This document shows, one piece after another, positions 7,605-15,894 of a stretch of 64,000 nucleotides of DNA. Both the position numbers and the translations under genes were made by a program. A model generated the notes under the pieces. The model saw only the letters and a program-made list of their open reading frames with translations, was not told the origin of the DNA and did no database searches. Each line of letters opens with the position of its first letter. Position 1 is the stretch's first letter. The stretch spans positions 1 through 64,000 of the forward strand of contig JAUIKY010000006.1 in assembly GCA_030430535.1 (NCBI GenBank). The letters run 5' to 3'. This stretch comes from Bacteroidia bacterium (GTDB taxonomy: Bacteria > Bacteroidota > Bacteroidia > Flavobacteriales > Flavobacteriaceae).

Positions 7605-10600
7605 ATGAGACACTCATTATTAAAAATCTTGATGTTATTTTTTATAGCATATTCAGGCGCTCAGAACATGCAGGTGAGCGGCGTGGTTCAGGATAATACC
7701 GGATTTCCCATTCCTGGAGTAAATGTTATAGTAAAAAACACAACGAAAGGTGCCGTAACCGACTTTGATGGCAATTTCACCATTGCAGATGTTAGTCCGG
7801 GTTCGGTATTGGTATTCAGTTTTATTGGTTACTTAACTAAGGAAGTTCCTGTTAACGATGCTTCCAAGATAACTGTGGTACTTGAAGAAGATGTATCGCA
7901 ACTCGACGAAGTAGTCGTTGTTGGTTATGGTACACAGAAAAAGAAAGATGTAACCGGTGCTGTATCTATTGTAAGCGCCGAAACTTTAGAGGAATTAAGA
8001 CCTATTGACGCTGCACAAGCCTTGCAAGGTACATCGGCAGGAGTTTCGGTAACCGCTCCTTCGGGGTCACCAGGTGGTGGGTTTAATATTTTAATTCGTG
8101 GGGTGAGCTCCAATGGTGATAATGCGCCACTAGTAATTATTGATGGTTACAAAGGCGATTTAAATTCCATTAACCCCAGCGATATAGAAACCTTTTCTAT
8201 TTTAAAGGATGCACAGGCGGCTATTTATGGTATTGAAGGTGCGAATGGTGTTATTTTGGTGACCACTAAAAGCGGTAAGCGTAGTACGGCTGCTAAAATT
8301 AGTTATAATGGTTATACGGGTATCCAACAAACCACGCGCGAGTTACCTTATTTAAATGCTACCGAATACGCTCTAATACTTAACGAAAGTTATGCAGCCA
8401 ATGGACAAGCGTTGCCTTATCCTAACGTTAGTGGATTAGGTACAGGAACCGATTGGCAAGAACAACTTTTCGAAAACGCACCCATAACCAGCCATAATGT
8501 TACAGTTACTGGTGGTGGCGAAAACAACACGTATTATTTTGGTGGTTCTATTTTAGAGCAACATGGTATTATTTCCAGTGAAAAGTCGAACTTTTTAAGA
8601 GCCAATGCCAAAATTAAATTGGAGTTCGATTTATCTAAAAAACTTAAGTTTACCACATCGGCAAACTACTTTAACAACAAGCGTCAGTCTATTGGTGAAA
8701 ACGCTTTGGGTACGCCATTATTTAATGCGTTGAACTATGCACCAACCTATAGCCTTAATCAACAAGATACTTCTGGGTTTTTAGGAAACGAGGTTATCAA
8801 TCCCTTATCCCAAATTGAAAATACGTTTAATAAGTATAGCGGAAATTCCATTGAAGGAACATTCCAATTGGAGTATAAACCCGTTGATGGATTGACCATT
8901 ACGTCACGTATCGGATTAAAAAAATACGACGATAAAGGCAAAACCTTTGCGCCAATCGTAAACTATGGTTCGGGGAAAGTGTTCAATAACGACAGAAGTA
9001 GCGTTAATCAATCCAGAAATACATTTAGCACATACACTTGGGAAACTTTTGCGAATTACAACAAAACCTTTTTTGAAGACCATAACGCCACATTTACCGT
9101 GGGTACTAGTGCGCAACGCGATTGGGGCGATGGTTTAAATGCTACTGGTTTTGATGTACCAAACAATTCTTGGGAATTTGCCGATATATCGTTGGCTAAC
9201 GGCATTAGCGAAGCCAAAAGTACAGGCTCATTCATTTACGATAATAGGTTGTCCTCTTATTTTGCCAGATTACAATATGATTTTAAAGGAAAGTATTTAC
9301 TATCTGCACTAATCCGTAGAGATGGTGCTTCCGATTTTGCTCCCGATAACAGAACTGATTATTTTTCATCGGTTACCGCTGGTTGGAAAATTTCAGATGA
9401 AGCCTTTTTGGCAGATTCAGAAACTATTAACTTCTTAAAGTTAAGGGCTAGCTACGGTAATTTGGGTAATAATGCAGGAGGCGATTTATACAGAGCATTA
9501 TTGACTGGTGAAGCAACTTATGTGTTTGATGGTGCTTTAGTGGCAGGTGTTGCGACAGGAAGAATACCAACTCCCGATTCTGTTTGGGAATCGGCTGAAA
9601 AGCTTGATATCGGTCTCGATTTGAATTTATTCAATAACAAAATTGAAATTGTAGCAGACTACTTTGTTGAAGATAGAAATAGATTATTGATAAGCGGATT
9701 GCCCGTTTCTGGAATTATTGGTGCTTCAGCTCCAGGTGCAGGATTACCAACTACAAATGCGGGGTCAACCAGAAATAAAGGTATTGAACTCTTTATAAAT
9801 TACAAACAATTAATTTCTGATGATGCTTCTTTTGGCATAAGCTACAACGTTACCAAAATTGACGGTGAGGTAACTGCTGTAAAAGACGGTATTATTTCAG
9901 AAGGTGGTTCGTTCAGTGTGGGTCAACCCGCCATTTCAAGATTGGAAGTGGGTCAACCTATTGGTTATTTCTACGGACTTAAAACCGATGGAATTTTTCA
10001 AAATCAGGCCGAGGTCGATGCCCATCCGTCGCAAGCCGATTTAGGTGCCGAAGCGGCACCGGGCGATTTCCGTTATGTTGATGTTAACGGCGATGGCGAA
10101 ATAACCATTGACGACCGTACGTATCTTGGAAAACCCCAAGCCGATTATATCATGGGGCTTAACCTAAGTTTCAATTATAAAAATTTCGACTTTGGCACTT
10201 ATATGTACGCCGAATTAGGCAAAGAAACGGTGCGTAACTACGAGCGCGACCAACCCAACGTAAACCGTTTAAATCTTTACTTAAATAGATGGACCGGAGC
10301 TGGTACTAGTAATACTGTACCCAGAACTACAGTTGGTGCAACTACCAATAAATTGTTTTCAGATTTTTATGTGGAAGACTCTTCGTTCTTACGTATTCAA
10401 AATATCCAATTGGGGTATTCATTGCCAGAATCGGTAATTGAAAAATTGGGCATCGACAAGTTTAGATTGTATGCTTCAGTTAATAACGCTTTCACTTTTA
10501 CCAACTACAATGGTTACGACCCCGCAGCTACCAATGGAGCAGCCATTGGAGGCGGTATAGATTATGGTTTTTATCCCATTTCAAGACAATTTATTTTAGG

Positions 10601-10619
10601 ATTAAACCTATCACTTTAA
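7605..10619 (+). CDS. susC: SusC/RagA family TonB-dependent outer-membrane receptor
   Basis: Outer-membrane importer for glycan oligosaccharides, 1004 residues, the usual size for SusC. It has a signal peptide (ending near YSGAQ), an N-terminal carboxypeptidase-regulatory-like domain (VSGVVQDNTGFPIPGVNVI), the SusC signature VVVGYGTQKKKDVTGAVS, a plug domain with LIRGVSSNGDNAPLVIIDG, and a long beta-barrel ending in a hydrophobic aromatic strand (SRQFILGLNLSL). It is followed after three bases by susD, with which it would form a lidded transporter powered by TonB. The laminarin-type substrate is inferred from the GH16 and GH3 genes downstream. Assignment to the family is very secure. Confidence 0.96.
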   Translation: MRHSLLKILMLFFIAYSGAQNMQVSGVVQDNTGFPIPGVNVIVKNTTKGAVTDFDGNFTIADVSPGSVLVFSFIGYLTKEVPVNDASKITVVLEEDVSQLDEVVVVGYGTQKKKDVTGAVSIVSAETLEELRPIDAAQALQGTSAGVSVTAPSGSPGGGFNILIRGVSSNGDNAPLVIIDGYKGDLNSINPSDIETFSILKDAQAAIYGIEGANGVILVTTKSGKRSTAAKISYNGYTGIQQTTRELPYLNATEYALILNESYAANGQALPYPNVSGLGTGTDWQEQLFENAPITSHNVTVTGGGENNTYYFGGSILEQHGIISSEKSNFLRANAKIKLEFDLSKKLKFTTSANYFNNKRQSIGENALGTPLFNALNYAPTYSLNQQDTSGFLGNEVINPLSQIENTFNKYSGNSIEGTFQLEYKPVDGLTITSRIGLKKYDDKGKTFAPIVNYGSGKVFNNDRSSVNQSRNTFSTYTWETFANYNKTFFEDHNATFTVGTSAQRDWGDGLNATGFDVPNNSWEFADISLANGISEAKSTGSFIYDNRLSSYFARLQYDFKGKYLLSALIRRDGASDFAPDNRTDYFSSVTAGWKISDEAFLADSETINFLKLRASYGNLGNNAGGDLYRALLTGEATYVFDGALVAGVATGRIPTPDSVWESAEKLDIGLDLNLFNNKIEIVADYFVEDRNRLLISGLPVSGIIGASAPGAGLPTTNAGSTRNKGIELFINYKQLISDDASFGISYNVTKIDGEVTAVKDGIISEGGSFSVGQPAISRLEVGQPIGYFYGLKTDGIFQNQAEVDAHPSQADLGAEAAPGDFRYVDVNGDGEITIDDRTYLGKPQADYIMGLNLSFNYKNFDFGTYMYAELGKETVRNYERDQPNVNRLNLYLNRWTGAGTSNTVPRTTVGATTNKLFSDFYVEDSSFLRIQNIQLGYSLPESVIEKLGIDKFRLYASVNNAFTFTNYNGYDPAATNGAAIGGGIDYGFYPISRQFILGLNLSL

Positions 10620-10622
10620 AAA

Positions 10623-12110
10623 ATGAGCAATATGAAAAATTATATAAACAAAACAGCAATAGCCTTCTTGTTAATAACATTAGCCTTAGGAACGCATTCT
10701 TGCGGTGATGCTTATTTAGAAGAAGTTGACCGATACAGTATTGATTCAGAAAGTTACTTTAATTCTGAAGACGATTATTACAATGCATTGGTAGGGGTTT
10801 ACGATTTATTGCAATCTACCTACGTTAATGTGATGCTTGGCGAAATTGCTTCCGATAATACTTTGGCCGGTGGCGAAAGCCCCACCGATGTTATTGGATT
10901 CCAGCAAATAGACGATATGATCCATACGCCTGTAAACAGTAATTTAAGGGATATTTGGAATTGGATGTACGCTGGCGTAAACCGAGCTAATTTTCTTTTG
11001 GAATTTCAAGATAAAACCGAGTTTGAAGGAAGGGAAATAATCATTGCCGAAGCCCGTTTTTTACGAGCGTATTTTTATTTTGAATTGGTAAAGTGGTTTG
11101 GTCCCATTCCTTTAAAAGAAACCCGTTTTGAATTGGGTGATGAAACTTCTGTACCGCGCGCGCCTGTTTCTGAAGTATATGCCTTAATTGAAGCCGATTT
11201 AAAATATGCGGTGGCCAATTTAAACTACACTGCACCCCAAGTGGGTCGTGCCACAAAAGGTTCAGCACAAGCGCTTTTAGGAAAAGCCTATTTGTATCAA
11301 GATAAGTTTTCTGAAGCTGCTTCGGTTCTCGATAATTTAATCGCTAACGGACCTTACGACTTGGTGAGCGATTACGACACCATTTTTGAACATGCCGGAG
11401 AGAATGGTATCGAATCGGTATTCGAAGTGCAATATACCGATGCCGAAGGTGCTGGTTTCGATTGTTTACAATGTAGCGAAGGAAACGTGGCGGTTGGATT
11501 CAATGGTATTAGAAATTATTCTGGGCCGGTTTTTGATTCAGGTTTCAGTTTTAACGTGCCTACCCAAGAAGTGGTTGATGCTTTTGAAGCGGGCGATTTG
11601 CGTAAAGACGTGGCCATTTTGGATATTGAAAGTTGGGCAGCGCAAACTGGGGCTACCTTCGGAACAGGAAATGAACACACAGGATATTTCAACAGAAAAT
11701 ATATTGCCAGAAAAGGCGATTTAAACACGGGCGACCAAAATTTAACCAACCCCAATAACTACAGAGCCATTCGTTTTGCAGATGTATTATTAATGGCAGC
11801 CGAAGCTTATAACCGTGGCAATATTGACGATACTAAAGCACAAAGTTACTTAAACCGTGTTAGGGCGCGAGCTTTTGGAGATAACAACCATAATATAACG
11901 TCTACGGGAGCGGCATTAACCGATGCCATTGCCCATGAAAGACGCGTAGAATTGGTAGGCGAAGGGCACCGTTTTTTCGATTTGGTAAGAACGGGAAAAG
12001 CAGCCCAGGAAATCGAAGGATTTACTGCTGGAAAAAATGAGGTATTCCCCATTCCTATTGAAGAAATTCAATTTTCAAATGGCAATTGGGAACAAAACCC
12101 TAACTATTAA
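10623..12110 (+). CDS. susD: SusD/RagB family glycan-binding lipoprotein
   Basis: Surface lipoprotein lid of the SusCD importer, 495 residues. The signal peptide ends in a lipobox (ALGTHSC, Cys27). The family blocks are visible: N-terminal YLEEVDRYSIDSESYFNSEDDYYNAL, the helical TPR-like scaffold with IAEARFLRAYFYFELVKWFG, and the C-terminal NYRAIRFADVLLMAAEAYNRG and ERRVELVGEGHRFFDLVRTG. A second in-frame ATG nine bases downstream is an equally possible start. It lies three bases after susC and is surely cotranscribed. Substrate preference for beta-1,3-glucan is inferred from context. Confidence 0.95.
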   Translation: MSNMKNYINKTAIAFLLITLALGTHSCGDAYLEEVDRYSIDSESYFNSEDDYYNALVGVYDLLQSTYVNVMLGEIASDNTLAGGESPTDVIGFQQIDDMIHTPVNSNLRDIWNWMYAGVNRANFLLEFQDKTEFEGREIIIAEARFLRAYFYFELVKWFGPIPLKETRFELGDETSVPRAPVSEVYALIEADLKYAVANLNYTAPQVGRATKGSAQALLGKAYLYQDKFSEAASVLDNLIANGPYDLVSDYDTIFEHAGENGIESVFEVQYTDAEGAGFDCLQCSEGNVAVGFNGIRNYSGPVFDSGFSFNVPTQEVVDAFEAGDLRKDVAILDIESWAAQTGATFGTGNEHTGYFNRKYIARKGDLNTGDQNLTNPNNYRAIRFADVLLMAAEAYNRGNIDDTKAQSYLNRVRARAFGDNNHNITSTGAALTDAIAHERRVELVGEGHRFFDLVRTGKAAQEIEGFTAGKNEVFPIPIEEIQFSNGNWEQNPNY

Positions 12111-12121
12111 AAAAAGAGATT

Positions 12122-14221
12122 ATGAAAATTTTTAAATATACATTTCAACTTTTTCTTGTGGCATTGATAGCCATGGGCTGTTCGCAAGAAGACGATAGTA
12201 CCGATTATGTAGACAGCATTGCTGCACCTACCAATATTTCGGCAGCCGTTAGTGCAACGCAAGACAATACCGGGTTGGTAACCATTACTCCACTTGGTGA
12301 GGGCGTGGTATGGTATTCCGTAAATTTTGGTGATGGCTCCGAAATTTCAGAATCAATAAAACCAGGAGAAAGTGTACAGCATATTTATGCCGAAGGAACT
12401 TATGATGCTGCTATTACGGCAACAGGATTAAACGGCTTAACTACAACGGCTACACAGGCTGTAGTGGTATCGTTTAAAGCACCTGAAAATTTAGTAGTCA
12501 CCATAGAAAACGATCCTGCTATTTCAAAACAAGTCAATGTAACCGCTACTGCCGATTATGCCATTTCGTATGAGGTTTACTTTGGTGAACCTGGAAATGA
12601 TGAACCTGTTTCAGCCAATAATGGCGACACCGTATCGTACACTTACCAAGAAGCGGGTGTTTACACCATTAAGGTGGTTTCTATGAGTGCGGCGATTCAA
12701 ACCACCGAATATAGCGAAGAGTTTGAAGTGACAGCTATTTTACAACCCTTGGCATCGGCAGCTACACCACCAAGCCGAAATCCTGAAGATGTTATTTCTA
12801 TCTACAGTGCAGTTTACAATGATGTTGCAGGCACCAACTATTTCCCAGATTGGGGACAAGGCGGTCAAGGCAGCGGATGGACAGAGTTCGATTTAAATGG
12901 CGATACCATGTTGCAGTACATCAATTTAAGCTACCAAGGTATTGCCTTGGCCGATGGTACATCCATTGATGTGTCGCAAATGGAATATTTACATTTAGAT
13001 GTTTGGACGGCGGGAGATATTAACACTATTGAAACCTCTTTGATTAATAATGCCTCTGGTACGGTTACCGAAGCGCCTGTGGTATCGAGTTTAACTGCAG
13101 GGGAGTGGACGAGTATTGAAATACCGATTTCAGACTACACAGATAAAGGCTTAACGGTTACTGAAATTTTTCAGTTGAAATTTGTGGGCGATCCTTGGGC
13201 TACCGGAACAGTGTTTATCGACAATATTTATTTCTATAAAGCGCCGTCAAATGTACCAACCGGATTGGTAGGCACATGGAAAATGGCCAATGAAGCTGGC
13301 GCTTTAGGAGTAGGACCCGCCGTTGGTGATACCAGCTGGTGGAACTGCGATGCCGATTGTGTCGATCTAAGAGCTTGTTATTATGACGATACCTATGTAT
13401 TTGGAAGCGATGGTTCTTTCACTAATAACTTAGGTGCTGAAACTTGGGTAGAAGGCTGGCAAGGTGGCAGCGATGCCTGTGGTGCACCGGTAGCGCCTTA
13501 CGATGGTTCGGCCACAGCCACTTACACCTATGATGAAGGCGCTGGAACGGTTACCATAAACGGTATAGGTGCTTACATTGGAATTCCAAAAGCTAACAAT
13601 CAGGGCGAACTGCCCAATATAGCGGTGCCGGCGTCAATAACATACAATATTTCGTTTATTGATAGCAATACCATTTCGGTTTATGTAGAAGCGGGTGCCG
13701 GTGTATTTTGGCAGTATAAATTAGTGCGTGATGGCGCTGTGGCTTCTCCAGTGGCTGGAACATGGAAAGTAGCATCAGAAACAGGGGCGCTTGGTGTAGG
13801 CCCAGCCGTTGGAGATACCAGTTGGTGGAACTGCGATGCGGGTTGTGTTACAGAACGAGCTTGTTATTACGATGATACTTATGTGTTCGGAACAGATGGT
13901 TCTTTTACCAATAATTTAGGAAGCGAAACTTGGGTAGAAGGGTGGCAAGGAGGCAGTGATGCTTGCGGTACTCCAGTGGCTCCGTATGATGGTTCGGCAT
14001 CAGCAACTTACACTTATGATGCTGCTGCAGGCACAGTAACCCTAAACGGTACGGGTGCATTTTTAGGTATTCCTAAAGCTAACAATCAAGGCGAGTTGCC
14101 CAATGTGGACGTTCCCGATGCAATTACTTATAGTGTCGAATTTATCGATGCAGACACTATGTCGGTTTACATCGAATCGGGGGCAGGTGTGTTTTGGCAA
14201 TTTAAGCTGGTAAGAATTTAA
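12122..14221 (+). CDS. Surface glycan-binding lipoprotein with PKD domains and duplicated module
   Basis: A 699-residue lipoprotein (lipobox AMGC, Cys20) in the SusE/F-like position. It contains two PKD-like domains (about 35-117, with NFGDGSEIS, and 118-205), a beta-sandwich region (about 212-378, ending GTVFIDNIYFYK) resembling carbohydrate-binding modules, and two tandem copies of a 162-residue module (384-545 and 546-699). Each copy starts GTWK, contains LGVGPAVGDTSWWNCDA and ends in GVFWQ.KLVR. The Trp-rich, Cys-containing repeats look like binding modules. No catalytic domain is recognised. Its place after susD suggests that it holds beta-glucan at the cell surface. The role is inferred; the domain layout is seen directly. 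Confidence 0.82.
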   Translation: MKIFKYTFQLFLVALIAMGCSQEDDSTDYVDSIAAPTNISAAVSATQDNTGLVTITPLGEGVVWYSVNFGDGSEISESIKPGESVQHIYAEGTYDAAITATGLNGLTTTATQAVVVSFKAPENLVVTIENDPAISKQVNVTATADYAISYEVYFGEPGNDEPVSANNGDTVSYTYQEAGVYTIKVVSMSAAIQTTEYSEEFEVTAILQPLASAATPPSRNPEDVISIYSAVYNDVAGTNYFPDWGQGGQGSGWTEFDLNGDTMLQYINLSYQGIALADGTSIDVSQMEYLHLDVWTAGDINTIETSLINNASGTVTEAPVVSSLTAGEWTSIEIPISDYTDKGLTVTEIFQLKFVGDPWATGTVFIDNIYFYKAPSNVPTGLVGTWKMANEAGALGVGPAVGDTSWWNCDADCVDLRACYYDDTYVFGSDGSFTNNLGAETWVEGWQGGSDACGAPVAPYDGSATATYTYDEGAGTVTINGIGAYIGIPKANNQGELPNIAVPASITYNISFIDSNTISVYVEAGAGVFWQYKLVRDGAVASPVAGTWKVASETGALGVGPAVGDTSWWNCDAGCVTERACYYDDTYVFGTDGSFTNNLGSETWVEGWQGGSDACGTPVAPYDGSASATYTYDAAAGTVTLNGTGAFLGIPKANNQGELPNVDVPDAITYSVEFIDADTMSVYIESGAGVFWQFKLVRI
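13271..14218 (+). repeat. Tandem duplication of a 162-codon module
   Basis: Copy A is 13271-13756 and copy B is 13757-14218, with a period of 486 bases. The protein copies are almost identical over long blocks (for example ETWVEGWQGGSDACG), while the DNA differs at many third codon positions. That points to an old duplication kept by selection on the protein. Confidence 0.9.
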
Positions 14222-14234
14222 AAAACTAACAATT

Positions 14235-15890
14235 ATGAAAAACATAAAATTTAATATAGCAATCCTGTTTTCGTTGGTAGCACTAGCATTTAGTTGCCAA
14301 GAAGACGATGCGACTATTGGAAGCATTACCGCTCCAACAAACATCAATATTTCTACGGAAATTGTGGGCGTAGATGCTTCAAATCCCAATGGTGATGGTA
14401 GTGGTTTGGTTAATATTACCGCTAGTGCAGATAATGCCATTAGTTACAAATTCGATTTTGGCGATGGTTTGAGCGAAGTGGCTCCTTCTGGAACCACAAC
14501 ACATAGATTCAGTAAGGTAGGGGTCAACACGTATACTGTTGTAGTGAATGCGATTGGTACAGGTGGGCTCCAATCCAGTACATCAATAGATGTTGAGGTC
14601 TTTAGTTCTTTCGACGATGCCGAATTAAAGCAATTGTTAACAGGAGGTTCTAGCAGAACTTGGTACCTCGCTGCGACCGAAGTAGGTCATTTGGGTGTTG
14701 GTCCAGGAAACGCGGGTGTTGACCCAGAAGGATTTTGGTACCCAAAATGGTATGCGGCACAACCTTTTGAAAAGTGCGGCATAGAAATTAGCGATTGCCT
14801 ATGCGACGACGAATTAACCTTTACTTTGGAAGGTAATGGCCAACTAACGTATCAATTGAATAATAACGGTTTTACCTTTTTCAATGCAGGTCATCAAGGC
14901 GTAATTGGTGAAAATGCCGGAGAAGATGCCTGTTTTGCTTTCGATACTTCTGGTACGAGTATTGTGTCCTTATCGCCGTCATTAACTGATTGGACTACCG
15001 TTCCTGATCCTGATTTTGAGGCTCGCGGAACCGCCATGAGTTTTTCAAATAATGGTTTTATGGGCTATTACGTTAGTTCTTCAACTTACGATGTCATTTC
15101 GGTTTCAGATACCGAATTGTACGTAAGAACGCTTGATGGTAACGACCCAGCATTAGCTTGGTACCACAAATTTCAAACGAGCCCGGCAGAAGAAGCTTTT
15201 GAATCGGTATTCAATACCTTAGTTTGGGCTGATGAATTTGATACACCGGGTGCACCCGATGCCAACAAATGGACCTACGATTTAGGTGCCGGTGGTTGGG
15301 GCAACCAAGAATTGCAAACTTACACTGATGATGCCGAAAACGTTATTGTTGAAGATGGTCTTTTAAAGATTACGGCTAAAGCCAATGGTTCTGGCTACAC
15401 TTCCGCTAGGTTAAAATCTGAAAACTTACAGGAGTTCTCCTATGGTCGTGTTGAGGTCCGTGCCAAATTGCCTGCAGCCCAAGGTACTTGGCCCGCCATT
15501 TGGATGTTGGGTGCTAATTTCGATACCGTGGGGTGGCCTACTTGTGGCGAAATTGATATCATGGAACAAACAGGCCAAGATAAGACCAAAACATCGGCGG
15601 CCTTGCACTTTCCGGGAAATTCAGCTGGTGATGCGGTGACTTCGGAAACCTCAAATGCCACGGCAACGACCGAGTTTCATAATTACTCTGTAGAATGGAC
15701 AACAACCGCTATTAAATTTTTGGTTGATGATACTGTATTTCTATCCTTTGCCAATACACCGGATACACCATTTAATGCCGACTTTTTTATGATACTAAAT
15801 GTGGCTATGGGTGGTACGTTGGGTGGCACGGTTGATCCTTCGTTTACCGAGGACACCATGGAAATTGACTATGTAAGGATTTATCAGTAA
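14235..15890 (+). CDS. GH16 laminarinase lipoprotein with PKD and lipocalin-like module
   Basis: Secreted endo-beta-1,3-glucanase (family GH16) attached as a lipoprotein (lipobox AFSC, Cys21), 551 residues. It has a PKD-like domain (about 34-125, KFDFGDGLSEV), a middle module (about 129-315) sharing the GxLGVGP start and Cys/Trp pattern of the duplicated module in the preceding gene, and a GH16 domain (about 320-551). The catalytic motif is GEIDIME, giving nucleophile Glu439, Asp441 and acid/base Glu444. WPAIWMLGANFDTVGWP is typical of laminarinases. It would cut laminarin at the cell surface for SusCD import and is cotranscribed with its neighbours (13-base gap before, 4 after). Confidence 0.93.
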   Translation: MKNIKFNIAILFSLVALAFSCQEDDATIGSITAPTNINISTEIVGVDASNPNGDGSGLVNITASADNAISYKFDFGDGLSEVAPSGTTTHRFSKVGVNTYTVVVNAIGTGGLQSSTSIDVEVFSSFDDAELKQLLTGGSSRTWYLAATEVGHLGVGPGNAGVDPEGFWYPKWYAAQPFEKCGIEISDCLCDDELTFTLEGNGQLTYQLNNNGFTFFNAGHQGVIGENAGEDACFAFDTSGTSIVSLSPSLTDWTTVPDPDFEARGTAMSFSNNGFMGYYVSSSTYDVISVSDTELYVRTLDGNDPALAWYHKFQTSPAEEAFESVFNTLVWADEFDTPGAPDANKWTYDLGAGGWGNQELQTYTDDAENVIVEDGLLKITAKANGSGYTSARLKSENLQEFSYGRVEVRAKLPAAQGTWPAIWMLGANFDTVGWPTCGEIDIMEQTGQDKTKTSAALHFPGNSAGDAVTSETSNATATTEFHNYSVEWTTTAIKFLVDDTVFLSFANTPDTPFNADFFMILNVAMGGTLGGTVDPSFTEDTMEIDYVRIYQ

Positions 15891-15894
15891 GGCT

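Noticed and set aside
11386..11724. Plus-strand frame inside susD
   Set aside because: It is an out-of-frame shadow of a clear SusD gene with no start signal or family resemblance.
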